64,000 nucleotides of DNA. Origin: Ectothiorhodospiraceae bacterium. Its GTDB lineage: Bacteria; Pseudomonadota; Gammaproteobacteria; Nitrococcales; Aquisalimonadaceae. The notes under the pieces were generated by a model that saw nothing but the letters and a program-made list of their open reading frames with translations, was not told where the DNA came from and ran no database searches. The stretch is from contig JAFIFU010000008.1 of assembly GCA_020831885.1 (NCBI GenBank), positions 1 to 64,000 on the forward strand, written 5' to 3'. The translations under genes and the position numbers were made by a program. This document shows positions 56,801 through 64,000 of the stretch, in pieces. The stretch's first letter is position 1. Every line of letters starts with the position of its first letter.

Positions 56801-58828
56801 GTGGCCTCGAACGCCATCAATGAACTTGAGCATCTTGTCCTGAGTGATTATGGAAACCTGATCTGGCGGTCCCAGCTCGCGGCCATGCTCGCGAATCGGT
56901 CCGGCTACGCCAGATCGCGTAAAGACTATCGTCAGGCCGAAGTGGATCTGGCTGATGGAAGAACACTGGCGGTTTCCCTGAAGCGGGATTCGGCAAACGC
57001 CTATTTGGTTAACCGCATCGACGCGATGCTGGATTACTCCGAGGGCGAACTTCACCTGGCGCGAGGGGAGCTCGAAAAGGCGCTGCATGCTTATTCGCGG
57101 GCCGGGGCGCGTGTTGCGTTCTATCGCGGCGAGTTCGATGAGCCGCATCGGCTCAACGACTTTGCCTATTTCGCCCAATTCGGCCTACTGAGGGTCCACG
57201 TTGCGAAAGAACAATACACCGAAGCGCTGGAGGCGGGACGTCTGGCCGTGGCGGCCTTAAAGGACACGGAAGCCCTGACCGGACCCGGTCCCTACGCACA
57301 CGCGCGCCGTTACTTTGTACATCAGGCGCTTCTGGCTGTCCCGGACCCGAGCGCGCTTGCGGAGGAGTGGGCGGAACTGTATGCGGCCGCCGAGCAGGAC
57401 AGCGAGCAGTTAATTGAGTGGTTTCCCGATGCGGTGTACTGGCGCAGCCAGCGAGCGTACCTTGCCAGCCTCGATGCCGCCCGCCTGGTGGCGGGGCAGC
57501 GGAATGACGAGGCGGCCGCGAGGTACCAGGAAGCGCTGGACTGGAGGCTGGACATCATGGCGCGCGATCCGCGGGACCAATTCCATCTACTGAGTGGCAT
57601 CTATTTTGGCCGCGAGCGACTGAGGTCGCTGATTGCTGACGGAGACTGGGAGGCGGTGCTGGCGACGGCGGCGCAGATCGGGCAGGTTGTTTCGCAGGAG
57701 GTTCCCGAGCCGCGCTGGATGGAGGACTTCTCGGTGTTGTGGGGGTCCTTCATCTCGGTGCTGGAATCGGGTGTCGCCACGGCGGAAGACAACATCGGCG
57801 CCGAACTGCGACGGGCTCTGAATGAGGAACTTCAGCGCGGCAGAGACCTCCAGGCGATGTTTCTCCAGGCGATGTCTAAGGCCGCCCTCGCGCCCGCGCC
57901 GGCGGGCGGGGGCGCTTCAGAGCAGATGGTCACGCTGGACCCGCGAAGCCTAGATCTCAGTTCGGTCCGGGAGGGGGAAGAGAACCGAATTCTGATCGTC
58001 AACAGGCGGCTGGGCTTCGCCTCGCGACCGGTGTACCACGGCGTCTGGCGGACGATCATCGAGGATGAGCTCGCCGAGGCGATGCGACATTTTGATGGTA
58101 TCGGCCCCTTTGGCGAATCAGCACCGGATGAGGACATCGAGCGCGTCCGGAAGATCCGCCTTCCGTTCTACGACGACGGGGTTCTATTTGAGGCGGAATA
58201 CACTGACCCCGCCGGCAGCATGCTGGTTATCCCGATTCTCGTGATCGATGGACAGGATGTGTACTTTCTTAACGGCACCTCACCGGCGATTCATGAGGCG
58301 AATGCCACGGCGCCAATCCGGCTACGCACCGCTTCGGAGGTGGCGGCGTACCTGCGGTTCTTCGGCGCTTATGTGGCGGGCCATGGGGGTGGCTTCCACA
58401 TCGTCGAGACGGAGCAGGAGCTGACGTGGACCTCAAACGCCCCGGCCCACCGGCGCCTCGCCGTCGGGCGGGTCATGCGGCCGCTGGTTGTCTGGCAGGA
58501 TCCGGAAAGCGAAGGGGGTTGGCGGGCTTTGGCGACTCTGCAGTACGACCGCAACGTCTTTCATGCGCTGTTCACGGTGCATCCAACAGGGATGCCCGAA
58601 ATGGAGCAGGATCTCCACGTTGCCAGCGATCTGCCGCTGGAGCCGCCGCTCTACACTCCTGACGGGCGCCTCGACCGCGTGGTGCAGATGCTCGATCTGG
58701 AGCGCTTCGGCGAGACGCGCGTCACTGACGAAGCCGAGGCCCTCGAACACCTTGCCTCCCTCCCGGAGGGCAAGCGGCCACCGCACTACGAGCGCCTCGC
58801 CCGCGAAGCCGCAGCGCTGAGGCCGTAG
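53888..58828 (+). CDS. DUF4062 - STAND-type NTPase - transmembrane - TPR-like protein
   Basis: 1646 residues. N-terminal DUF4062 (VYRIFLSSPGDVTAERDRAK, 4-90), followed by an NTPase of the nSTAND class: Walker A GMSGAGKSS (near 245), Walker B LLLCVDQFEELF (near 358), sensor VVATLRSDSYP. After a winged-helix-like region comes one transmembrane helix (about 667-690, LTAAVCLALLLISAAAVVAA), then a long helical TPR-like region (700-1280, for example YTEALEAGRLAVAALKD) and an unrecognised C-terminal domain (about 1365-1646). STAND ATPases switch on by ligand-driven oligomerisation; the TPRs are the likely sensor. It differs from Avs proteins in having a membrane helix and no nuclease. ATG 53888 has GGAG 7 nt upstream; the frame also extends to 53846. 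Confidence 0.85.
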   Translation: MNAHVYRIFLSSPGDVTAERDRAKRVCDKLNAELGDDVRLEPVRWEDAYYTAAADFQSQIPRPSECDAVLCILWKRLGTPLPSDRYRRPDGSPYDSGTEYEFEEAFSVARERRVPDIFVYRKTEKVTFDAETAALEQAQWQALRAFWEKWIRSPEGHFTAAFHQFISTDEFEVQFERHLRQWLNATLARNVAWPPEKGSPFRGLQSFEEEHAPVFFGRRRAVDQARALLAAAGVRGTPYLLVLGMSGAGKSSLVQAGLIPRLRTPGAVAGVDLWRFLTVRPSALGDDPVAALAQGLVDPRVLPELAEGDFGSPDILARQLSDPALASIPIRGALDRAARAAKLAGTYECPLRAQLLLCVDQFEELFAWPAEVRERFSTLLNVLVEAGVAWVVATLRSDSYPAYQEDPMLVSLKDRGAHFDLTAPGEAEIGEIIRKSAEAAGLTYEKDGERELDRLLEEAARTPGALPLLGFTLDELYKRRDPERQLLTLEAYDQLGGLAGAIERRAEDAYSNLPEKARATLPRVLRALVRVDDDGNVRRRYADLKELRSDPARRRLVDAFIDARLFVTAESERPAVSVAHEALFTQWARARQHIETDRSDISLRAWLRTEADRWERVHDRSRRRLLERGERLEEARSLVRRRRDELPALLVEFVDRSAAAARRVRQSLTAAVCLALLLISAAAVVAAVQWRHAERNFNVALQATDNLALEIVRQLEGNFDVPTREKIFVAERLEDNFAQLIERVGESSDLNLRYAELLLSNALMLNNVGRHDLAEGRVERASALLSAEDSVAAPLLRSRGRFAQALQHRYAMSFSRAEAALDEAQALLERAERESGENGDHEHLLLRARIEAERAELLLVTMRHLAAADAMAQAQAAALRGLEEFGDKGAAALHGFIGVLMEVGLARYLLARIIGSEDIERVAADLREQWKLADVAFAEEATPQGKYYQALLLSLEAESHSRAERTGEAIDVASNAINELEHLVLSDYGNLIWRSQLAAMLANRSGYARSRKDYRQAEVDLADGRTLAVSLKRDSANAYLVNRIDAMLDYSEGELHLARGELEKALHAYSRAGARVAFYRGEFDEPHRLNDFAYFAQFGLLRVHVAKEQYTEALEAGRLAVAALKDTEALTGPGPYAHARRYFVHQALLAVPDPSALAEEWAELYAAAEQDSEQLIEWFPDAVYWRSQRAYLASLDAARLVAGQRNDEAAARYQEALDWRLDIMARDPRDQFHLLSGIYFGRERLRSLIADGDWEAVLATAAQIGQVVSQEVPEPRWMEDFSVLWGSFISVLESGVATAEDNIGAELRRALNEELQRGRDLQAMFLQAMSKAALAPAPAGGGASEQMVTLDPRSLDLSSVREGEENRILIVNRRLGFASRPVYHGVWRTIIEDELAEAMRHFDGIGPFGESAPDEDIERVRKIRLPFYDDGVLFEAEYTDPAGSMLVIPILVIDGQDVYFLNGTSPAIHEANATAPIRLRTASEVAAYLRFFGAYVAGHGGGFHIVETEQELTWTSNAPAHRRLAVGRVMRPLVVWQDPESEGGWRALATLQYDRNVFHALFTVHPTGMPEMEQDLHVASDLPLEPPLYTPDGRLDRVVQMLDLERFGETRVTDEAEALEHLASLPEGKRPPHYERLAREAAALRP

Positions 58829-58884
58829 ACGCGTCGATCGCATACCATCGCCCAGTTGGTCTTTAGGAAGGAGGTGGGATCGCC

Positions 58885-61047
58885 ATGCTGCGCAAGGTCG
58901 AGGCGCCAGAAGAGCCGGAGACGGCGGATCTAACATCCGCGGCGTCAACCGCTGTGTTGAAGCCGCGCTGCGCATTGAAAGTGGCTGTGGTGGGAAACCG
59001 CCGCTACGCCGAAGAGACCGACGAGAACCCGACTGAAGCTGCCGCCCGGATGAAGCGGCATGCTGCCCGCGCGTCGCGTGCCGTTTGGCAGGCGGTCATC
59101 GAGAGCCTGCCCCCGATCCTCGGAATGCACTTGGACATTCCGAGCAAGGACAGGCGCACCGACGATCATTTACCTCGCGACCTGCGGCTCGCGGACTTCT
59201 TCAGCAGAGAAACGCCTCGGCTCGCCGTGCTCAGCTCACTGGCGGCCGGAGGGGACCAAATCGGCGTCAAGACTGCTTTTGACGCCGCTCGAAACGCGGC
59301 CGAAGCGGCCATCGAGCTCGAAGCGGTCTTGCCGTTCCCCGAGTTCGCCTATCCTGGCGATCCCGAGGCGCCGCAGCGGGAGTTCCGCCCCGAAGAGGCG
59401 CAGGCATTGACGGAGATGGCCGCGCAGGCACGACAAGTGCTGCGGCTGGACGGGCGATACGACGATCGTGCAGGTCGCCAAGCCGCCTATGAGCAATGCC
59501 GAGAAGTGCTGTTGCAGCACGCCGACCTGGTGCTGGCGATCTATGATCCGCAAAAAACGGGACGCACCGGCGGAACCGTGGAAACCGTCGGTCGAGCACT
59601 GGCGCTGGGACTGCCGGTAGTCGCAGTGCTTGTTTCGGAGAACGAGGCGAGAATCGCGCTGTATGCGGCCCCCTCGGAGCGGCCGGTCGCCGCCGATGTG
59701 GAGTGGGCCGGTGCGCTGCCGATCGACTCAGTACGGTGGAAGGAGGGACTGGCCGAGGAATTGCACCATCTTCTTGCCCTGCCGCACCAGATGCCCGCGC
59801 CAGCCGAGAGCGTATCGGAGCGCGTCAAGCGGACCCAGTCGCTTGGAGAGGCCGTCAACCGGCTGCGGCTGACCTACGGAGAAGCGCCGCTGCACCGCTG
59901 GTGCAGGGGATCCGCACTGAAGTCCGTATTCGCTTTTGCGTGGTCGTCGCTGCTGCAGACCGCAGAGTTCTTCGCCCCGCCGCCTCAATCCGACCACGGT
60001 GGCGCGCGCCTCGAGAGTGCGTCGGCCGATATTACGCTTGCCCCCTACGCCGCCTTCTATGCGCGGGCTTCCATGCTCTCGGATGCCTATATGCGTACCT
60101 ATCGAGGGGCCTTCGTGCTGGCATTCGCGCTGGCCGGTGTTGCGGTCGCCGCGGCGGTTGGACTGATGACGATGGGAACCAGCCCGCCGATGCTGGCCGT
60201 GGTCATCCTGGGCGGGCTCAAGATCGGCATCATCCTCTTCTTGCTCGTACTCGAGCGCGTCAGCCACAAGGCGCGCTATCAAGAGCATGCGACCGATTTC
60301 AGATATCTCGCCGAACAGCTCCGGCCCATACAGTGGCTTGCGCCTCTCGGCGCGGCAGTACCCGCCGTGCACCTGCCGGCCCATCTGGCACCGCTTGATC
60401 CCCACAGGACGTGGATGCCTTGGCTCGTGCGCGCCATCGCGCGCAGCACGCCACCCGTCGCGTTACCGTCGGAAGACCGCCCGGCATCTCCCCGCGAGGT
60501 GACCTTGGACAACGCCTTGGTCCGCACCGCGCTCGAACGCGCCCGATCGGAGTGGCTGGAAGGCCAGGTGCTCTACCACCGGAAGAACGCCACACGCATG
60601 CACGCCATCGACGAGGGGCTCGAGCGTCTTGCCAAGGGCCTGTTGTGGACCGTTCTGATTTTCGCCGTGGGCGCGTTCCTGTTGAAGCTGCTGTACCAGC
60701 TCGGTCTCGTCGACGGAGCCCGCTTTCCGTTCCTGCTGGGACAATTCCCTTTCCTTCTCGGTGCCGGGACCGCGATCCTACCCGCGTTCATCGCGGCCCT
60801 TGGCGGGATCATGTTCCAGTCCGAGGCCAGGCGCCTCAAGGCTCGCTCTGAAGCGATGTACCACACGTTGCAGGCACAGCAAAGCGATCTCGAGGCTCGT
60901 ATAGCCGCACTCTCCAGCAGTTCCCGCCGCTACAGTGGTGCCGCCTGGCCGACTGCGCAGCACCTGCGCGCCCTGTCGGAGATAATGATCGAGGAGACTG
61001 GCGACTGGAAGGTGCTATACCAGATGCACGAGATCCATGCCGGATGA
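58885..61047 (+). CDS. SLOG-domain protein with C-terminal multi-TM (SLATT-like) region
   Basis: 720 residues. Residues about 30-260 look like a SLOG (SMF/DprA-LOG) Rossmann-like domain: KVAVVGNRRY at the start, LAVLSSLAAGGDQIG, EAVLPFPEFAYPGD, and ADLVLAIYDP followed by GRTGGTVETVGRALALGLPVVAV. SLOG domains bind nucleotide-derived ligands. The second half has two helix pairs (about 405-460 and 587-650) with polar helices between (LVLERVSHKARYQEHATDF), resembling SLATT-type membrane effectors that pair with SLOG, SMODS or TIR partners. I infer a ligand-gated membrane-disrupting effector. AAGGAGGT precedes ATG 58885; gap to the previous gene is 56 nt. Confidence 0.8.
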   Translation: MLRKVEAPEEPETADLTSAASTAVLKPRCALKVAVVGNRRYAEETDENPTEAAARMKRHAARASRAVWQAVIESLPPILGMHLDIPSKDRRTDDHLPRDLRLADFFSRETPRLAVLSSLAAGGDQIGVKTAFDAARNAAEAAIELEAVLPFPEFAYPGDPEAPQREFRPEEAQALTEMAAQARQVLRLDGRYDDRAGRQAAYEQCREVLLQHADLVLAIYDPQKTGRTGGTVETVGRALALGLPVVAVLVSENEARIALYAAPSERPVAADVEWAGALPIDSVRWKEGLAEELHHLLALPHQMPAPAESVSERVKRTQSLGEAVNRLRLTYGEAPLHRWCRGSALKSVFAFAWSSLLQTAEFFAPPPQSDHGGARLESASADITLAPYAAFYARASMLSDAYMRTYRGAFVLAFALAGVAVAAAVGLMTMGTSPPMLAVVILGGLKIGIILFLLVLERVSHKARYQEHATDFRYLAEQLRPIQWLAPLGAAVPAVHLPAHLAPLDPHRTWMPWLVRAIARSTPPVALPSEDRPASPREVTLDNALVRTALERARSEWLEGQVLYHRKNATRMHAIDEGLERLAKGLLWTVLIFAVGAFLLKLLYQLGLVDGARFPFLLGQFPFLLGAGTAILPAFIAALGGIMFQSEARRLKARSEAMYHTLQAQQSDLEARIAALSSSSRRYSGAAWPTAQHLRALSEIMIEETGDWKVLYQMHEIHAG

Positions 61048-61087
61048 GCGCTGTGGCGGCTCTTCGACCTGACCCGGTCTGCCCCCG

Positions 61088-62068
61088 ATGACTGAGTTAG
61101 AGGTCATTCTGCTGGCGACAGTGGGCAGCGCCATACCGGTCGTCCTTTGGCTGGTGTTCTTCTACACACGAGACCGCTACCAGAGAGAGCCAAAGTGGCT
61201 CATTGCAGTCCTCTTCTTCGTGGGCGCCGTTCCCGTCGCAATCATCGCCGAACTCGTGAATGTCTCCGTTCAGGCATTCGCCGGCGTGGTCCTAACGGTG
61301 ATTTTGGTGGCTCCGATTGGCGAGGAGATTCTCAAGTACCTTGGCATGCGGTTTCCTGTGCGACGCCATCGGGCGTTCAACGAGCCGATCGATGGCATGG
61401 TCTACGGCAGCACCGTTGGGCTCGGCTTTGCCTTCACGGAGAACATCGACTACCTTTTCGCGGGCTACCTGGGCATACCGGTAATGGATGACCTGCCGCT
61501 CTGTGACGGGGGCCTTGATTGCTTTCTCGAGCTGGCATTCTTGCGAGGCACTGGTACGGCGCTGATGCACGCCCTCGCTACCGGCATCGCGGGTTTTTAT
61601 CTCGCCAAGCACGTCCTGGCCGATCGACCAAGGACCGTCGAGCTGCGAGGGGTCGGGATCGCAGCGCTTATTCATATCGCCTGGAACCTGGGCCTGCAGT
61701 TCCCGGCGCTGGCAGGTGCCGCCGCACCCTATGCCATCCTGGCTCGCCGGGCGCTGGCGGCATCGCCGCACCGGCTAAAGGAGCTCGACGACGCCCACCA
61801 CTGGATCGAGCATTTCGCGGTCGGTGATGGCCTGCTTCAGCCGTGTCCACGCTGCCAGCACCTTCACCACCCGGGCCAGCGCTTTTGCTCCGTGTGCGGA
61901 CTACGATTGCTCGATCCCCGGGCACGTCATTCAAGGCCATGTCCGGCGTGCGACCAGCCCCAGCCAGCAACAGGACGATACTGCAGCGCTTGCCGTGAGC
62001 ATTTGGGCGCAGCAAAGGATGGCAAGGATATAGACTTTGTGCGGCCGGATCCTGGTGAGCGCCAGTGA
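61088..62068 (+). CDS. PrsW family intramembrane protease with C-terminal zinc ribbons
   Basis: A 326-residue membrane protein with about seven helices. The PrsW (glutamic intramembrane protease) motifs are present: APIGEEILKYLG (EExxK-like), EPIDGMVYGSTVGLGFAFTEN, ALMHALATGIAGF and LIHIAWN. After the last helix two zinc-ribbon motifs follow: CPRC…CSVC (about 258-277) and CPAC…CSAC (about 293-309). PrsW proteases cleave membrane-anchored regulators such as anti-sigma factors. Within this cluster candidate substrates are the single-TM TIR and STAND proteins. The ribosome site is weak; 40 nt after the SLOG gene. Confidence 0.85.
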   Translation: MTELEVILLATVGSAIPVVLWLVFFYTRDRYQREPKWLIAVLFFVGAVPVAIIAELVNVSVQAFAGVVLTVILVAPIGEEILKYLGMRFPVRRHRAFNEPIDGMVYGSTVGLGFAFTENIDYLFAGYLGIPVMDDLPLCDGGLDCFLELAFLRGTGTALMHALATGIAGFYLAKHVLADRPRTVELRGVGIAALIHIAWNLGLQFPALAGAAAPYAILARRALAASPHRLKELDDAHHWIEHFAVGDGLLQPCPRCQHLHHPGQRFCSVCGLRLLDPRARHSRPCPACDQPQPATGRYCSACREHLGAAKDGKDIDFVRPDPGERQ

Positions 62069-62147
62069 CGGATCAGACGAGGGGTTGCGCACTTCGAAGC
62101 ATGCGGGGGTTTCCCAAGACGCACTGATCCCAGTGGGGGAGAAGCGA

Positions 62148-64000
62148 ATGAAGGACGTAAATTCAGGGGTTCCACACCCGCATCGCCCGCTCGGCGTTCG
62201 CTTGCGCACCCTTCTCTACATCTTTGGCGGCACAACGATCGTCCTCGGCTTCTTCGGTCTCTGGGGTGCGCATGCGGAGAGGGACATCATGCACAGGCTC
62301 TCCGCAGTCCTGTTCGATGTGGCGGGACTGTTTGTGCTTGAGAAACCCCACGCGGATGTGGACAACGCGTGGCTGAGTGTGGCGCGGGTGACCGCCATAG
62401 CGACTTCGGGTATGGGCCTGTTTTTGATCTTGGCCGGTGTCTTCCGAGACGGCGTCGCGCAATGGCGCCTCCGGGTATTCGGCAGGCGGGCCGCCGGTGG
62501 AAGGAAACCGCTCAATGTGATCTGCGGCCTGGGCCGCATAGGGCGGCAGCTCGTGGATGATCTAACCACCGCTGACCTCAATCAGAGTTCAGTGGTGGCA
62601 ATCGAGATCGACGCCGGCAATCCGGGAATTGAAACGGCTCGCGAGGCGGGCGCTGTGGTGGTGATCGGTGACGCACGGGATGCGGCCGTGCGCCGGCGGG
62701 CCCGGATGAGCGCAGCGGACCGGGTCTTTGTCGTCTGCGGTGATGATTCCATCAACCTGGACACGGCCGCTGAGGTCGTGAGGGATGTCGATGCCGGGAG
62801 GGCGGGCACAAGCCGCCTATTGCATTGCTACGCCAACGTCGTCAGCCCGACGCTGGCCAAGGCGGCGCATGACAATCCCGTCTTCGCCGAGTTGCACGGC
62901 CGCATGCGATTCGAGACCTTCAACGTAGTGGAAAGCTCGGCCCGTCAACTTGTGAAAGATGAGCTGGGACGCCGCCACGCGCCGCACCGCGGCGAGGTCG
63001 CACACTACGTCCTCTTCGGGTTTGGTGCAATGGGCCAAACCGTTGCGCTTCTGGCCGGCCGGATGGCGCATTTCGAGAACAATTGCCGCCTGCGCATGTC
63101 GATCATCGATGACTGGGAGGAACCGGTCGTGAGGAAGGCGAGACGCTGCTTCCTCGAACGGCATCCAGCGTTCTGTCCGGACCCAGACACATTCGACCTG
63201 GAGGCACACGTCAGCAGCGCGTTCCCGGAGAGGGATGCTTGGTTCCATCGCGCTGGACGCCCGGCGAACCCGGGGTGGCGGATCGACGCACCGGTGAGTC
63301 CGACCGGCGAGCCAATCCCGATCGAGTACGTCGTCAACGCGGAGTTCCTCGATCTGGGTACGGAGGTCGACGCGCCACCGTTGATCGCGCAGTTGATCAG
63401 CCGCCTCAAGGCCGACCAGTCGCCTCCTGTACGCCCTTGCGTAATCGTCTGTTTCGACGACGACAGGCGCAACCTGGAGGGGGCGTTGCGGGTCTCGGCG
63501 GCGCTCCGGAGCGAAAGCCTTGATCTGCCCTTGTACGTTTACCTGCCGGATGAGCCCGGCCTGGCAACGTTCCTGAGGCGTGGACGGGAGCAAGGCGTGC
63601 TTGGAGATGTGCTCGATTTCGGGGCCTGCGAAGTGAGCGCTGCGTATTCTGAGATCGTCCAGCCCAACATTGTCGAGCTCGCGAAGTCGTTCAGGGAAGC
63701 GTACGACCGACAACACCCCAGCGCCCAGCCGGCTCGCAGCACGCTCGCGCGCGCGTTCTGGGCGTCAGATTACGAGGCAGCACACCATGTCGAGATCAAG
63801 CGAGCCGCCGCGGATCGCATGCGAGCCGCTCAAGACGACACCGCGGCCAAGCCAGTGACGAACGCGCGCTTCACCCCGACAGAACGGGAGGCTCTCGCGT
63901 GCATGGAGCACAACCGGTACGTCGCCGAACGGCTGCTCGCCGGCTGGCGATACGGTCCGAGCAACAATGCTGCCAAGAGGCGCGAAAGCCTGATTCCCTG
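62148..64000 (+). CDS. 2TM - double TrkA-N-like Rossmann - RyR domain protein (partial, runs off the window)
   Basis: The ATG at 62148 (GGGGAGAA just upstream) opens a frame that stays open for 617 codons to the window end. Two helices (about 20-42 and 78-100) are followed by two NAD-binding Rossmann domains: VICGLGRIGRQLVDDL (near 124) and YVLFGFGAMGQTVALL (near 286). The C-terminal part begins an RyR domain: EREALACMEHNRYVAERL, AGWRYGPSNNAAKRRESLIP, matching the known H-x-R-x-x-x-E-R and GWxYG pattern. There is no K+-channel selectivity filter between the helices. TrkA-N plus RyR proteins are a known prokaryotic architecture of unclear function, thought to sense nucleotide ligands. Gap to PrsW is 79 nt. 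Confidence 0.82.
   Translation, partial: MKDVNSGVPHPHRPLGVRLRTLLYIFGGTTIVLGFFGLWGAHAERDIMHRLSAVLFDVAGLFVLEKPHADVDNAWLSVARVTAIATSGMGLFLILAGVFRDGVAQWRLRVFGRRAAGGRKPLNVICGLGRIGRQLVDDLTTADLNQSSVVAIEIDAGNPGIETAREAGAVVVIGDARDAAVRRRARMSAADRVFVVCGDDSINLDTAAEVVRDVDAGRAGTSRLLHCYANVVSPTLAKAAHDNPVFAELHGRMRFETFNVVESSARQLVKDELGRRHAPHRGEVAHYVLFGFGAMGQTVALLAGRMAHFENNCRLRMSIIDDWEEPVVRKARRCFLERHPAFCPDPDTFDLEAHVSSAFPERDAWFHRAGRPANPGWRIDAPVSPTGEPIPIEYVVNAEFLDLGTEVDAPPLIAQLISRLKADQSPPVRPCVIVCFDDDRRNLEGALRVSAALRSESLDLPLYVYLPDEPGLATFLRRGREQGVLGDVLDFGACEVSAAYSEIVQPNIVELAKSFREAYDRQHPSAQPARSTLARAFWASDYEAAHHVEIKRAAADRMRAAQDDTAAKPVTNARFTPTEREALACMEHNRYVAERLLAGWRYGPSNNAAKRRESLIP

Noticed and set aside
62148-62460. K+ channel reading of the 2TM-TrkA protein
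   Set aside because: No TVGYG-like selectivity filter lies between the two helices, and the C-terminus is an RyR domain rather than TrkA-C.
52044-64000. Assignment to a named system (Thoeris, CBASS or Avs)
   Set aside because: TIR without a ThsA-type partner, no CD-NTase, and the STAND protein lacks an Avs-type effector; the gene set does not fit these definitions.

Overview
The window looks like chromosomal DNA of a GC-rich gammaproteobacterium, tentatively a halophilic or purple-sulfur-type Chromatiales/Ectothiorhodospiraceae relative. The basis is the high GC, the gammaproteobacterial small families (DUF1820, DUF3185, DUF3309, NnrU), FNR-type boxes, and a CCA-encoding tRNA. The taxonomic placement is inference.

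Layout. (1) 1-1628: stress-type small membrane proteins (DUF3309, DUF3185), a possible CsbD remnant, and a 271-bp hairpin element with 35-bp inverted ends, plus the end of a second copy. (2) 1629-3317: ilvD. (3) 3400-16337, minus strand: a natural-product locus consisting of a secreted protein, one 3850-residue hybrid PKS-NRPS (KS-AT-DH-MT-ER-KR-ACP-C-A-PCP-TE) and a translationally coupled 4'-phosphopantetheinyl transferase. (4) 16722-25005: amidotransferase, DUF1820, serine hydrolase, an SbcD/SbcC-like nuclease-ATPase pair, NnrU, and a membrane protein fused to a TlpA-like thioredoxin. (5) 25100-29479: an RND efflux pair. (6) 29592-32689: an operon of TVP38, a disulfide-type flavoprotein and an ArsS-like radical SAM protein, suggesting arsenic chemistry. 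(7) 32829-47404: catabolic and acyl-CoA genes (GMC oxidoreductase, dienoyl-CoA isomerase, thioesterase, MFS, luciferase-like monooxygenase, two GSTs, hydrolase, AEC transporter, 3-hydroxyacyl-CoA dehydrogenase, IclR regulator, acyl-CoA synthetase, UspA, SDR). An IclR-type palindrome and two FNR-like boxes lie among them. (8) 47614-50349: a PAS-GGDEF-EAL c-di-GMP protein.

(9) 50424-64000: an island starting at tRNA-Ser(GGA). A site-specific integrase just downstream is cut off by an IS3-family remnant. Then come five co-directional large genes: TIR-TM-repeat protein, DUF4062-STAND ATPase-TM-TPR protein, SLOG plus multi-TM protein, PrsW-type intramembrane protease with zinc ribbons, and a 2TM-double-Rossmann(TrkA-N)-RyR protein that runs off the window. 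Each domain type is known from prokaryotic conflict and nucleotide-signalling systems. This five-part combination next to an integrase is the best candidate here for an undescribed immune or stress system: sensing (STAND/TPR, SLOG, RyR), nucleotide or NAD chemistry (TIR, TrkA-N), and membrane effectors or proteolysis (TM segments, PrsW).

All assignments come from reading motifs by eye; no database search was run.
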